The notes: generated by a model from the sequence alone, not told the origin. Shown: positions 1 through 8,533, counted from the stretch's first letter. The stretch: DNA of 64,000 nucleotides from Oscillospiraceae bacterium (GCA_017428565.1 JAFRQP010000098.1:1-64000), one strand, 5' to 3'. Program-made: numbers and translations.

Positions 1-15
1 ACAAAATGCTGTTTT

Positions 16-44
16 CGAAAAGCCTTGGTTTTCAAGGCTTTTCG
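16..44. terminator. Perfect stem-loop near left edge
   Basis: A perfect 12-bp inverted repeat (16-27 with 33-44) with a 5-nt loop lies at the window edge. There is no long T-run, so it may be a bidirectional terminator for a gene outside the window or a small palindromic repeat. A second, weaker inverted repeat (62-68 with 81-87) follows. No gene is visible in 1-303. Confidence 0.4.
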
Positions 45-140
45 AGCGGCGGGCTATTGTACTCGAGGCGGGCCTTGCCCCCTCGAGCTCCCCTGCTGCT
101 CTGTCCGTTGACATTTCAGCGAGGTTTTTTGACAGTCTCA

Positions 141-162
141 GGGGGCGGAGCGATCCGCCCCC
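141..162. other. GC-rich hairpin upstream of cmk
   Basis: A perfect 9-bp stem (141-149 with 154-162) with loop GCGA lies upstream of the cmk promoter. It has no T-tract and could be the terminator of an upstream gene or a structured repeat. The function cannot be decided from this window. Confidence 0.35.
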
Positions 163-206
163 TTCGCTGTTGGGGCATGGACGCCCCGTTGGCGCACTGC
201 CGGGCA

Positions 207-235
207 TTGACAGGAGCGGGAAAAGACATTACAAT
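207..235 (+). promoter_or_regulatory. Sigma-A promoter of cmk-ispH/rpsA operon
   Basis: TTGACA (207-212) is separated by exactly 17 bp from TACAAT (230-235). It lies about 70 bp before the cmk start and is close to consensus, as suits an operon encoding ribosomal protein S1. Confidence 0.75.
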
Positions 236-303
236 ACCGACGGAAAAACAGCGGGCCACGGCGCGGCGTCTCTGCCCCGGAAGCCCGGAAAAGGAGAAAG
301 AAT

Positions 304-984
304 ATGAAGAGCTTTGACGTTGCCATCGACGGCCCCTCCGGGGCGGGGAAGAGCAGCCTGGCGCGACGCTGCGCGGCGGAGCTGGGCTTCCTGTATGTGG
401 ACACCGGCGCTATCTACCGCACGGTGGGCCTGGCCGCTCTGCGCCGTGGCGTGGATCGGAAGAATGAGAAGGCCGTGGCAGGGATCCTGCCCGAACTGGA
501 CATCCGCATGGGCTATGCAGACGGGGAGCAGCGCATGTTCCTGAACGGGGAGGACGTTTCCCGGGAAATCCGCCTGCCGGAGATCTCCATGTGCGCCTCG
601 GACGTGTCCGCCCACGCGGCGGTGCGGGATTTCCTGATGGAGATGCAGCGCAAGCTGGCCCGGGAAAACTGCGTCATCATGGACGGGCGGGACATCGGCA
701 CCGTGGTGCTGCCCGACGCCAAGCTGAAGATCTATCTCACCGCCAGTCCCGAGGCACGGGCGGAGCGCCGGATGAAGGAGCTGCAGGCCAAGGGCCTGGA
801 GCAGCCCTTCGAGGAGGTCCTGGCGGACATCATCCAGCGGGACGAGCAGGACATGAACCGGGAGGTGGCCCCCCTGCGGCAGGCGGAGGACGCCGTGCTG
901 GTGGACACCACGGACATCGGCTTTGACGAGAGCTTTGAGCTGCTCTGCGGCATCATCCGGCAGCGGCTGGAGGCGGAGGCATGA
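304..984 (+). CDS. cmk: Cytidylate kinase
   Basis: This 226-aa protein is a cytosolic (d)CMP kinase that transfers phosphate from ATP to CMP or dCMP in pyrimidine nucleotide synthesis. The P-loop GPSGAGKSS is at residues 10-18 and is followed by the DTGAIYR substrate motif. The central MDGRDIGTVV segment and the C-terminal R-rich lid region are typical, and the length is normal for the family. The start is set by a GGAGAAAG-type ribosome site just upstream. The stop overlaps the next gene by four bases (ATGA), so the two are translationally coupled. The cmk to ispH-rpsA order is common in Clostridia. Confidence 0.95.
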   Translation: MKSFDVAIDGPSGAGKSSLARRCAAELGFLYVDTGAIYRTVGLAALRRGVDRKNEKAVAGILPELDIRMGYADGEQRMFLNGEDVSREIRLPEISMCASDVSAHAAVRDFLMEMQRKLARENCVIMDGRDIGTVVLPDAKLKIYLTASPEARAERRMKELQAKGLEQPFEEVLADIIQRDEQDMNREVAPLRQAEDAVLVDTTDIGFDESFELLCGIIRQRLEAEA

Positions 985-3044
985 GAGAGCTCGTCGTGGC
1001 GGAGAGCGCGGGCTTCTGCTTCGGCGTGCAGCGCTCCGTGGAGCTGGCCGAGAAGCTCATTGCCGCCGAGGGCCGCTGCGCCAGCCTGGGCCAGCTCATC
1101 CACAACGAGGACGTGGTCCGCGCCCTGGAGCAGAAGGGCATGCGCGTAGTGAACGCGCCGGAGGAGCTGCAGCCGGGGGAGGCGGTGCTGATCCGCGCCC
1201 ACGGGGCCGCGCCGGAGGTCTACGCCGCGCTGGAGGCCGTCGGCGCCCGGGTCACCGACGCCACCTGCCCTAAGGTGAAGGCCATCCATACCATCGTCCG
1301 CCGGGCCTCTCAGGAGGGGCGCTTCGTGCTCATCATCGGCATGAAAAAGCACCCGGAGGTGGAGGCGATCTGCGGCTGGTGCGGGGATCACGCGGTGGTG
1401 GAAAATGCCGCGGAAATGAGCCTTTTTCTGGAAAAAATGCCGGATATTTGGGAAAAACCGATAACTGTTGTGGTGCAAACCACGCAGACGCGCAGTAATT
1501 TTACCGAATGTTGCGAAAACATAAAAAAAAGATGTACAAACGCAAAAATCCATGATACAATATGCCTTGCTACGTTTACGCGGCAGGAAGAGGCGGCAAA
1601 ACTTGCGGCCTCTTGCGACGCGATGGTCGTCATCGGCGGCCGGCACAGCGCGAACAGCGTCCATCTCGCCCAAATCTGCGGCGAGCACTGCGCCGAAGTC
1701 CAGTTCATCGAACGGACAGAAGAGTTGGAGCCGGACAGGCTCAGCAGCGCTGATGTGGTCGGCTTGACGGCAGGAGCGTCCACCCCCGCGTGGATCATTA
1801 AGGAGGTAAGAAACAAAATGGACGAAATCAAAAATGAAGAAATCAAGGTCGAGGAGCCCCAGGTTGAGAAGGAGATGTCCTTCGACGAGATGCTGGAGGA
1901 AACTCTGAAGCCTATCTATAATGGAGATAAGGTCAGCGGCACCGTCGTGGCGATCACCGGCACCGAGATCAGCGTGGATCTTGGCACCAAGCAGACCGGC
2001 GTGATCCCCGCCGAGGAGTTCACCGAGAACGGCACCAAGCTGGAAGACGCCGTCAAGGTCGGCGACACCCTGGAGGCCGTTGTTGTCCGCGTCAACGACG
2101 TGGAGGGCGTTGTCACGCTGTCCAAGAAGCGTCTGGACGCCGCCAAGATCTGGAACGAGGTCGAGGCCGCTGTGGAAGACGGCACCGTGATGGAAGGCGT
2201 CGTCACCGAGGAGAACAAGGGCGGCGTGGTCGTCTCCGTCAAGGGCGTGCGCGTGTTTGTTCCCGCTTCCCAGACCGATCTGCCCCGCGAGGCTGAGATG
2301 AGCCAGCTGCTGAAGAAGACCGTGCGTCTCAAGATCACCGAGGTCAACAAGGCCCGCAAGCGCGTTGTCGGCTCCATCCGCCGCGTCGCCCAGGCTGAGC
2401 GCCGCGAGCGCACCGAGGCCATCTGGAACAACATCGAGATCGGCAAGCGCTACAACGGCGTGGTCAAGTCCCTGACCAGCTACGGCGCCTTCGTGGACAT
2501 CGGCGGCATCGACGGTATGGTGCACGTCTCCGAGCTGAGCTGGGGCCGCATCCACCAGCCCTCCGAGGTCGTCTCCGTGGGCGACGAGATCGAGGTCTAC
2601 GTCATCAACTTCGACCGGGAGAAGCGCAAGATCTCCCTGGGCTACAAGGATCCCAACGGCAACCCCTGGACCCAGTTCACCAACAAGTACCAGGTCGGCA
2701 GCATCGCCCCCGTCACCATCGTCAAGCTCATGGACTTCGGCGCTTTTGCGGAAGTTCTGCCCGGCGTGGACGGCCTGATCCACATCAGCCAGATCGCCAA
2801 CCGCCGCATCGGCAAGCCCGGTGACGTGCTGACCGTGGGCGATGTGGTTGACGCCAAGATCACCGCCATCGACGAGGAAAAGCACAAGATCTCCCTGTCC
2901 ATCCGCGCTCTGAGCGAGCCCGCCCCCGTGGAGAAGGCCCCCGTGGAGGAAGAGAAGAACCTGGAGCCCGCTGAGGACGCCCTGGTTTACGAGGTCGCCG
3001 CCGATGGCACCGCCACCGGCAACGCTCCCGAGACCGAGGAGTAA
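981..3044 (+). CDS. ispH-rpsA: Bifunctional HMBPP reductase (IspH) / ribosomal protein S1
   Basis: This 687-aa fusion has two parts. Residues 1-280 are 4-hydroxy-3-methylbut-2-enyl diphosphate reductase, the last step of the MEP isoprenoid pathway, with the three Fe-S cysteines C13 (GFCFGV), C96 (DATCPK) and C195 (TICLAT). Residues 281-687 hold four S1 RNA-binding domains, at roughly 316-385, 402-470, 489-556 and 573-645, followed by an acidic tail. Such fusions are known in Clostridia. At the junction there is a strong ribosome binding site (1799-1807) and an in-frame ATG at 1818 (codon 280), so free S1 may also be made. The stretch around 1430-1600 is visibly richer in A and T than the rest of the gene. 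Confidence 0.93.
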   Translation: MRELVVAESAGFCFGVQRSVELAEKLIAAEGRCASLGQLIHNEDVVRALEQKGMRVVNAPEELQPGEAVLIRAHGAAPEVYAALEAVGARVTDATCPKVKAIHTIVRRASQEGRFVLIIGMKKHPEVEAICGWCGDHAVVENAAEMSLFLEKMPDIWEKPITVVVQTTQTRSNFTECCENIKKRCTNAKIHDTICLATFTRQEEAAKLAASCDAMVVIGGRHSANSVHLAQICGEHCAEVQFIERTEELEPDRLSSADVVGLTAGASTPAWIIKEVRNKMDEIKNEEIKVEEPQVEKEMSFDEMLEETLKPIYNGDKVSGTVVAITGTEISVDLGTKQTGVIPAEEFTENGTKLEDAVKVGDTLEAVVVRVNDVEGVVTLSKKRLDAAKIWNEVEAAVEDGTVMEGVVTEENKGGVVVSVKGVRVFVPASQTDLPREAEMSQLLKKTVRLKITEVNKARKRVVGSIRRVAQAERRERTEAIWNNIEIGKRYNGVVKSLTSYGAFVDIGGIDGMVHVSELSWGRIHQPSEVVSVGDEIEVYVINFDREKRKISLGYKDPNGNPWTQFTNKYQVGSIAPVTIVKLMDFGAFAEVLPGVDGLIHISQIANRRIGKPGDVLTVGDVVDAKITAIDEEKHKISLSIRALSEPAPVEKAPVEEEKNLEPAEDALVYEVAADGTATGNAPETEE
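1533..1561 (+). promoter_or_regulatory. Candidate internal promoter before the S1 part
   Basis: TGTACA (1533-1538), a 17-bp spacer and TACAAT (1556-1561) lie inside the AT-rich patch of the IspH coding part, about 260 bp before the internal S1 start. The -10 is good and the -35 matches four of six positions. It could be chance within AT-rich DNA. Confidence 0.3.
1799..1820 (+). promoter_or_regulatory. Internal ribosome binding site and start for free S1
   Basis: TAAGGAGGT (1799-1807) complements the 16S tail, and 10 nt later an in-frame ATG (1818-1820) starts MDEIKNEE, exactly where stand-alone S1 proteins would begin. The site is strong enough to expect internal initiation, giving a separate protein of about 408 aa. 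Confidence 0.55.
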
Positions 3045-3058
3045 TTTCTTCCAAAATC

Positions 3059-3104
3059 AAAAACCGCTGTCTTTTGGGCGTGCCCCTCAGGACAGCGGTT
3101 TTTT
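3059..3104 (+). terminator. Rho-independent terminator of cmk-ispH/rpsA
   Basis: AAACCGCTGTC (3061-3071) pairs with GACAGCGGTTT (3091-3101), and the stem is followed by more T residues. It lies 16 bp after the rpsA stop. Confidence 0.85.
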
Positions 3105-3253
3105 GTATGCGCAAAGTGCGGACGCCTGCTGTCCACCATGTTTTTTCTTCTATTTTTCTTGTGGGATGAGATTTGTCTCTCCCGATCCTGTCTATATAGG
3201 TGCAAGGGGAAAGACAGACGCGCGTCATTTCCCGGGGAAAGAAGGTGCTGAGC

Positions 3254-3811
3254 TTGCAAGATGAAGAGATCGTGGCCCTGTTTCTGGAACGCTCGGAGCA
3301 GGCCATCGAGGAGCTGAACCGAAAATACGGCGGCCAGATCCGTCGTGTGGCGGACCATGTGCTGCGGGATCCGGAGGACGCGGAGGAGTGCGCCAGCGAC
3401 GCCTGCCTGCAGGTCTGGAACAGCATCCCGCCCCGGCAGCCCTCGCACCTGGGCGCCTATGCCTGCAAGATCGCCCGGAACCTGGCCATCAACCGCTACC
3501 GCTCCAACAGCGCGCAAAAGCGAAACACCCTTTACGACGTGGCGCTGGACGAGCTGGAGGAGACGGTGCCGGCACTCTCCACCGTGGAGACGGAAGCTGA
3601 AGCTAGAGAGCTTGCGGATTATGTAAACCGATTTCTCCGCGGACTGGAGCGGGAGGATCGGGTGCTGTTCCTGCGGCGCTACTGGTTCGGGGATTCGCTC
3701 TCCGAGATTGCCGCCTCCACAGGGCGAAAGCCTCACGCGCTTTCCGTCCGTCTTTTCCGCTTGCGTCAAAAACTACAGGACTATCTGAAAAAGGAGGGGA
3801 TGATGGCATGA
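3254..3811 (+). CDS. ECF-type RNA polymerase sigma factor
   Basis: This protein of about 185 aa has the region 2 core (LNRKYGGQIRRVADHVL, then DAEECASDACLQVW) and a region 4 helix-turn-helix (DRVLFLRRYWFGDSLSEIA). It belongs to the sigma-70/ECF group common in Clostridia. The frame opens at a GTG at 3200, but a TATATA box at 3193-3198 would place transcription start after that codon. TTG at 3254, preceded by a GAAGG site, gives the N-terminus usual for the group (QDEEIVALFLERSEQ); GTG at 3245 is the alternative. The stop overlaps the next gene (ATGA), the typical arrangement for a sigma factor and its anti-sigma factor. Confidence 0.85.
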   Translation: MQDEEIVALFLERSEQAIEELNRKYGGQIRRVADHVLRDPEDAEECASDACLQVWNSIPPRQPSHLGAYACKIARNLAINRYRSNSAQKRNTLYDVALDELEETVPALSTVETEAEARELADYVNRFLRGLEREDRVLFLRRYWFGDSLSEIAASTGRKPHALSVRLFRLRQKLQDYLKKEGMMA

Positions 3812-4896
3812 ATCGCAAGCTGGTATCCAACGCGCTGACCGGGATCGACGAGGAGCTGATCGCGGATGCGCTGGACTTCCGGGTTGACGAGGGCAGCCGG
3901 GCCCCGGAAAGGAAAAAGAACATGGCGAACCACGGTTCTGAAAAGCGCCGCGCTTCCCGGCGGCTGGTCTCGCTGGCTCTGGCGGCTTGCCTGCTGCTGG
4001 CCCTGGCGGTGACGGCCTATGCGCTGAACCTCTTCGGCCTACGGGAGCTGTATGCAAACCCCAACCGGGGCGAGATGCCCGCGGAGGCCCAGGCGCTGAT
4101 CGAAGAGCAGGAGGGCTTTGCACAGGGCGAGGGCTTTAGCTGCCGGGTGCTGGAGAGCTACTGCGATGAAAACAACGTGATCCTGACCCTGTCTGTCACG
4201 GCGGAGGCGGGCTATGTCCTTGCTGACAGCAGCGAGGATCCCTTCACCGAGCTGCAAAGCATTGGGCTTGCGGGAGAAGGCACACTGGAGGAATACGCCA
4301 TGGGGCAGGGTCGCAAGCTGATCTTCGTCGGCGCGGCTCTCCCGTGGGAGGACTTGGGCCTTCGGAGCGAGGGGATGCATACGGAGTACCTGTCCGACGG
4401 GGAGCTGATCCTCTATCTGGAGGCGAGCAAGAGCGTTTCCGCACCGGTCATTGAGACAGTCTGCCGGATCACCGCGCAGATCGTCGAGCCAGGCAATCTG
4501 GATCCGGAATATGATCCGGCGGCCATCCAGCGTTTGGAGATCCCACTGACCATGCGGGAGAGCGAGGGCAGTGAGATTGGCGTGTATCTGCCGGAGGAGC
4601 CGGAAGCCATCCCCGGCCTGCGCCTGGGCGAGCTGAGCCTGCGGCGCACGCCCCTGGGCCTTACCCTGCGCCTGACGGGAACGCCTACCGACAGGGCAGC
4701 GTTGGGGACGCTATTGACGCTTCGCGTGGAGGGCCTGGAATTCCATGGGAGCGGGCGCATGGGCGTCCAGCCGGACGGCAGCTTTCAGGCCGATTTTGAA
4801 CAGGGCCAGGGGGAGATAGGCGATAGCCTGTCCGTCAGCTTCCTGGACTGGGACAAGCAGCCTGTGGGAACAGTGACCTTTGTGAGAAAGAAATAA
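3808..4896 (+). CDS. Putative membrane-anchored anti-sigma factor
   Basis: This 362-aa protein is translationally coupled to the preceding sigma gene through a 4-bp overlap. The N-terminal ~50 residues are cytosolic and charged. One hydrophobic segment follows at about residues 51-72 (LVSLALAACLLLALAVTAYA). The remaining ~290 residues should lie outside the membrane and are beta-rich with no motif I recognise. This layout matches anti-sigma regulators that hold an ECF sigma factor at the membrane and respond to an envelope signal. The role is inferred from topology and position, not from a recognised sigma-binding motif. Confidence 0.65.
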   Translation: MNRKLVSNALTGIDEELIADALDFRVDEGSRAPERKKNMANHGSEKRRASRRLVSLALAACLLLALAVTAYALNLFGLRELYANPNRGEMPAEAQALIEEQEGFAQGEGFSCRVLESYCDENNVILTLSVTAEAGYVLADSSEDPFTELQSIGLAGEGTLEEYAMGQGRKLIFVGAALPWEDLGLRSEGMHTEYLSDGELILYLEASKSVSAPVIETVCRITAQIVEPGNLDPEYDPAAIQRLEIPLTMRESEGSEIGVYLPEEPEAIPGLRLGELSLRRTPLGLTLRLTGTPTDRAALGTLLTLRVEGLEFHGSGRMGVQPDGSFQADFEQGQGEIGDSLSVSFLDWDKQPVGTVTFVRKK

Positions 4897-4906
4897 TCCA
4901 AAAAAG

Positions 4907-4943
4907 CCGCGCTGCCTGTTCGCGAAAGGAACGGACAGCGCGG
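4907..4943. terminator. Terminator between convergent genes
   Basis: CCGCGCTG (4907-4914) pairs with CAGCGCGG (4936-4943). A-rich sequence precedes the stem and a T-rich stretch follows it, so it can serve both the anti-sigma gene and the convergent desulfoferrodoxin gene. Confidence 0.7.
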
Positions 4944-4995
4944 TGTGTTTTGCGCGGTTTATGATGCGTCTCGCCTGCAGCTTTGCTTGCCGCGC

Positions 4996-5358
4996 TCAGG
5001 CCTCGGCCTTCCAGAGACCGTGCAGATTGCAGTATTCGTAGGCAGCGAGGACGGTTTCGCCCTCCGCCAGGGCAAAGCGGGCCTGGGGCTTCTCCCCGGG
5101 ACGAAGCGCTTTCTTCTGATAGCCCTGGTTCGTCTCCAGCAGGATCCAGGTGATATAGTGAGCGGGAAGCATGGGGTGCTCTGCAGAGCCGACCTTGACG
5201 TATACGACGCTGCCCTCCTGCGCGATGACGGGGACGTGCTTTTCGCCGGAAGCGTCCGTGGTGTTGGGCAGCAGCTCCGTCCAGCCCTCGGCGCAGCAGC
5301 TCAGGGGCGCGTCCAGGATCAGAACGGTCCCGCAGTCTTTGCATTGATAAAATTTCAT
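4996..5358 (-). CDS. dfx: Desulfoferrodoxin (superoxide reductase)
   Basis: This 120-aa cytosolic iron protein reduces superoxide to peroxide without releasing oxygen, a standard defence in anaerobes. The N-terminal desulforedoxin site has C6, C9, C21 and C22 (CKDCG and CC). The catalytic centre II ligands are all present: H41 (EKHVP), H61 (HPM), H67 (HYITW), C110 and H113 (CNLHGLW). The ATG at 5358 is preceded by AAGGAGAT at good spacing; an upstream in-frame extension to 5430 lacks support. It is a two-iron protein of normal length, transcribed alone. Confidence 0.92.
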   Translation of the reverse strand: MKFYQCKDCGTVLILDAPLSCCAEGWTELLPNTTDASGEKHVPVIAQEGSVVYVKVGSAEHPMLPAHYITWILLETNQGYQKKALRPGEKPQARFALAEGETVLAAYEYCNLHGLWKAEA

Positions 5359-5504
5359 GGGGCATATCTCCTTTTTCATAATTTCGTTTCCCGGCTTGCC
5401 CGGGGATTCTCGCTGAAAAGAGCATACCACAGCCGCCGGAGAAAAGAAAACAGGAAATTACGGATCCCGTTCCGCAAGGGCTCCATCTTCTCCCGGCCTG
5501 CGCG

Positions 5505-5534
5505 CAAAAGCTCCCCCGGGACCCCGGGGGAGCT
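5505..5534 (-). terminator. Terminator of 5'-nucleotidase gene
   Basis: On the minus strand a 12-bp GC stem (5509-5520 with 5523-5534) is followed by TTTT. It lies 26 bp after the stop of the nucleotidase gene. Confidence 0.75.
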
Positions 5535-5559
5535 CATACTGTTTGCTGGGGCAGGCGGA

Positions 5560-7380
5560 TCAGGGAGCCTCTTCGACGATCATGATGCGGCCTTCGCCGT
5601 AGGGATTGTCGTACTGCTCGCCGACCACGCCGCCGAGAGTCTCGGTGATGTAGTCCATCAGGACCTGGTTGTCCAGCTTCACGCGATCCTGCAGCAAGGT
5701 GGCGCCGGCAAACATGGAGTAGCCGTCACCGGCGTTCAGCAGCATGTAGTCGTGGCTCGCCAGGGTGTAGGTGGCGTTGGGGTCGATGGGCTCGCCGTTG
5801 ACGAGGACATTCTTGACACGGCGCTCGCCGTCAACGCGGACGAACATGCCGTTCTCGTCGCTGACACAGCCGCTCTCGATATAGGTGTGGATCTCGTAAG
5901 TAAGACCGGCAACCTGCAGGAAGCCGCCCAGCTCGCCGGGAACGTTGCGGGAACCCCACTCCAGCGCGTCCAGGATCTGCTGGCCGCTGACCTCAATGAC
6001 GCACATGGCGTTGCCGAAGGGATGCACCTTCAGAATGTCGTTGAGGGTGATGTCGCCGGCGTTGATGCTGACGCGGATGCCGCCGCCGTTGACGAAGGCA
6101 ATCTGCGCGCCGGACTGGGCCAGATACGCGTCTGCGCACAGGTCGCCCAGGTTGGTCTCCTGGCTGCGGATGATGCGGATGGGCTTGCCGTTGGCGTCAA
6201 CGGCCTCGGGATCGGTGATCGTCAGATTGACCTGGGTGCTGGCGACGACCTCGCCCAGCTTCTCATTCAGGGCCGCGGTGGCTTCATCCACGGCAGCGCT
6301 CATCTCGTTCTCGATGCCCAGCAGCTCGGGCAGAGGCTCGCTGTTGTTCCAGGTGTAGAGACCGGCGCTCACGGTGCCGTCGGCAGCGATCCGGCACCAG
6401 CCGATGCAGCCCAGCTTGGTGCCGCAGGCGGAGCGGATGACGTCCTCGCCGTCCTTGTTCTTCATGACGACCTGCTCGGTGTCATGGCTGTGGCCGTCCA
6501 GGAAAACGTCGATGCCGTTGGTGTGCTCGATCACATCGGCATAAGTCCAGGGACGGCAATCCTCTTCGTTGCCCAGGTGGCCCATCACGACAACGTAGTC
6601 GGCGCCTTCCGCGCGGGCGCTGTCAACCGCGTTCTGCACGGCGGTGTACACGCCTTCGCCGGTTTCATCCTGCATGAAGCCGTAGATGTATTCGCCTTCC
6701 TCGTTCATGAAGTAGCGCGGGGTAGAGGAGGTCAGGGTCTTGGGGGTGGTGACGCCGACAAAGGCGACCTTGTAGCCTGCCAGCTCCTTGATGACATAGG
6801 GCTGGAACACCAGCTCGCCCTCGCGGTTGAAGTTGCAGCTGATGTAATCGAAATCAGCCATCTCGGCCAGAGCGAGGAACTGCTCCATGCCGTAGTCGAA
6901 CTCGTGGTTGCCGGGGATGGCGACCTCGTAGCCGGCCTTGTTCATCAGCTCGATCAGAGCGGCGCCCTTGGTCATGGTGCCGACGGGCTCGCCCTGGATA
7001 TTGTCGCCGTCGTCCACCAGAATGACCGTGTCGCCTCTGGCGCGCAGACTGTCGCGGATCTGCTGCAGACCGGCGTAGCCGAAGCCCTGGTCGATGCCGC
7101 AGTGCACGTCGCTGGTGAAGAGGATCACCACGTCGCCGGTGAGTTCAACCTCAGGGGCAGGCTCTTCCGCAGGGGCGGGTTCTTCCGCAGGGGCGGGTTC
7201 TTCCGCAGGGGCGGGTTCTTCCGCGGGAGCGGGTTCTTCCGCGGGAGCAGGCTCTTCCGCAGGAGCGGGTTCTTCTGCAGGGGCGGGCTCTTCCTTGGGG
7301 GGCTCGGCGGCATTCGCACCGCAGCCGACCAACAGTAGCATGGCCAGAGCCAGGAAGAGCGCAAGGAGTTTCTTGTTCAT
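5560..7380 (-). CDS. Secreted 5'-nucleotidase / cyclic phosphodiesterase lipoprotein
   Basis: This 606-aa UshA/YfkN-type enzyme should dephosphorylate extracellular nucleotides. A lipoprotein signal (LVGC, lipidated Cys20) is followed by an EEPAPA linker at residues 30-76. The metallophosphoesterase motifs are present: SDVHCG (about 90-95), DDGDNIQG, GNHEFDYG and GHSHDTEQ. A C-terminal 5'-nucleotidase domain has GGGIRVSI and the HPFGNAM segment. ATG 7380 with an AGAGG site is preferred over a TTG three codons upstream. It is a single-gene unit with its own promoter and terminator. The proline- and glutamate-rich linker probably spaces the enzyme from the membrane. Confidence 0.9.
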   Translation of the reverse strand: MNKKLLALFLALAMLLLVGCGANAAEPPKEEPAPAEEPAPAEEPAPAEEPAPAEEPAPAEEPAPAEEPAPAEEPAPEVELTGDVVILFTSDVHCGIDQGFGYAGLQQIRDSLRARGDTVILVDDGDNIQGEPVGTMTKGAALIELMNKAGYEVAIPGNHEFDYGMEQFLALAEMADFDYISCNFNREGELVFQPYVIKELAGYKVAFVGVTTPKTLTSSTPRYFMNEEGEYIYGFMQDETGEGVYTAVQNAVDSARAEGADYVVVMGHLGNEEDCRPWTYADVIEHTNGIDVFLDGHSHDTEQVVMKNKDGEDVIRSACGTKLGCIGWCRIAADGTVSAGLYTWNNSEPLPELLGIENEMSAAVDEATAALNEKLGEVVASTQVNLTITDPEAVDANGKPIRIIRSQETNLGDLCADAYLAQSGAQIAFVNGGGIRVSINAGDITLNDILKVHPFGNAMCVIEVSGQQILDALEWGSRNVPGELGGFLQVAGLTYEIHTYIESGCVSDENGMFVRVDGERRVKNVLVNGEPIDPNATYTLASHDYMLLNAGDGYSMFAGATLLQDRVKLDNQVLMDYITETLGGVVGEQYDNPYGEGRIMIVEEAP

Positions 7381-7414
7381 GGGCAACAACCTCTTTCCTT
7401 TTTAGGATAAAGAT

Positions 7415-7443
7415 ATTATACCAAATCTTTCTACGGACTTCAA
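7415..7443 (-). promoter_or_regulatory. Promoter of 5'-nucleotidase gene
   Basis: On the minus strand TTGAAG (7443-7438) is followed after 17 bp by a perfect TATAAT (7420-7415), about 35 bp before the start codon. Confidence 0.65.
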
Positions 7444-7473
7444 CATGATGCAAGGGTTTTCTGACTATTTTTC

Positions 7474-7516
7474 CAAAAAAGCCTGCAGGGAGCAGCCCGG
7501 TCCGGGCGCTCCCTGC
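7474..7516 (-). terminator. Terminator of lysophospholipase gene
   Basis: On the minus strand a TGCAGGGAGC/GCTCCCTGCA stem with an internal GC loop is followed by a GCTTTTTT tract. Confidence 0.7.
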
Positions 7517-7544
7517 ATGATGTTTCCTGCGGACGAAACCGCCC

Positions 7545-8486
7545 TCAGGAGATCTTCTTCAGCTTTTCGTTGATCCAGTCCAGAATGTCCTTCTTCACAT
7601 CCTCCCGGTTGATCTCGTTGAGCATCTCGTGGCGGCCGCCGGGGTAGAGCTTCATGCTCACGTCCTTGAGTCCCGCCGCGCAGAAGGCATGGTAGGCCTT
7701 CTCCACGCCCAAGCCGTAGTCGCCCACGGGGTCGGCGTCGCCGGACATGAAGTAGACCGGGGCTTCCTTGTTCATTTTGTCGATGTTCTTCTGGTTGGTG
7801 ATGAACTTCACGCCCTCCATCATGTCCCGATAGAGGCTGACCTTGCACACAAAGCCGCACCAGGGATCGGCGATGTACTTGTCCACCGCGGCCTCGTCCC
7901 GGCTGATCCAGTCGAAGGGGGTGCGGGGATTGGGGATCTTTTTGCAGTAGGAGCCGAAGGCCATGTTGTTCAGCGCGGTGCCGTCGCCCATGGGGCCCTT
8001 GCTGCGGGTCATGAGCCTGGCGGCGGTGGAGCCGGCGAAGATCATCAGCTTGTTCTGGTGTCCGGTGCCGCTGAGGATGGCGGCGTCATACTTGTCCGGG
8101 TGCTGGATGAGGTAGGTGCGCACCACGAAGCTGCCCATGCTGTGGCCGAAGAAGATGTAGGGCAGGTCGGGGTAATCCCGCCGGGTCAGATCCCGCAGGG
8201 CGTCCACGTCCTTGATCACGCAGTTCCAGCCGTCCTCCTCGTTGAAGAAGCCCTGCTGCTCCGGGCTGCGGATGCTCTCGCCGTGGCCCAGGTGGTCGTC
8301 TCCCACGCAGACGATGCCGTTTTCGGCCAGATACAGCATCAGATCGTCGTAGCGGCTGATATGGTCGGCCACGCCGTGCTCAATCTGCACCACCGCCCGG
8401 GGCTTGCCGTCGGGGATGCACTTGCGGGCGTGCAGCAGATTCTTGCCGGTGCTGGATTCTAAGGTGAAATCAACAAATTTAGGCAT
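7545..8486 (-). CDS. Alpha/beta hydrolase, lysophospholipase/monoacylglycerol lipase type
   Basis: This 313-aa cytosolic serine hydrolase has the oxyanion segment QIEHGVADH, the nucleophile elbow GHSMGS, an acid region (SGDADPVGDYG) and the catalytic histidine in YPGGRHEMLNE. All triad residues are present and the length is usual for the Hydrolase_4/PldB group. It likely cleaves ester bonds in lysophospholipids or monoglycerides; the true substrate cannot be read from sequence. The ATG at 8486 has a strong AGGAGG site eight bases upstream. The gene stands alone with its own promoter. Confidence 0.85.
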   Translation of the reverse strand: MPKFVDFTLESSTGKNLLHARKCIPDGKPRAVVQIEHGVADHISRYDDLMLYLAENGIVCVGDDHLGHGESIRSPEQQGFFNEEDGWNCVIKDVDALRDLTRRDYPDLPYIFFGHSMGSFVVRTYLIQHPDKYDAAILSGTGHQNKLMIFAGSTAARLMTRSKGPMGDGTALNNMAFGSYCKKIPNPRTPFDWISRDEAAVDKYIADPWCGFVCKVSLYRDMMEGVKFITNQKNIDKMNKEAPVYFMSGDADPVGDYGLGVEKAYHAFCAAGLKDVSMKLYPGGRHEMLNEINREDVKKDILDWINEKLKKIS

Positions 8487-8533
8487 GGAAACTTCCTCCT
8501 GTCTGTGATAGAATACCCGTGTAATCTGCTTAA

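Noticed and set aside
6..317. Open frame of 103 codons at the left edge.
   Set aside because: It runs through hairpins and the cmk promoter, has no ribosome site and no recognisable protein character.
4945..7338. Plus-strand open frame of 797 codons across dfx and the 5'-nucleotidase gene.
   Set aside because: It is antisense to two well-recognised genes, crosses a terminator and has low-complexity Gly/Ala/Val composition.
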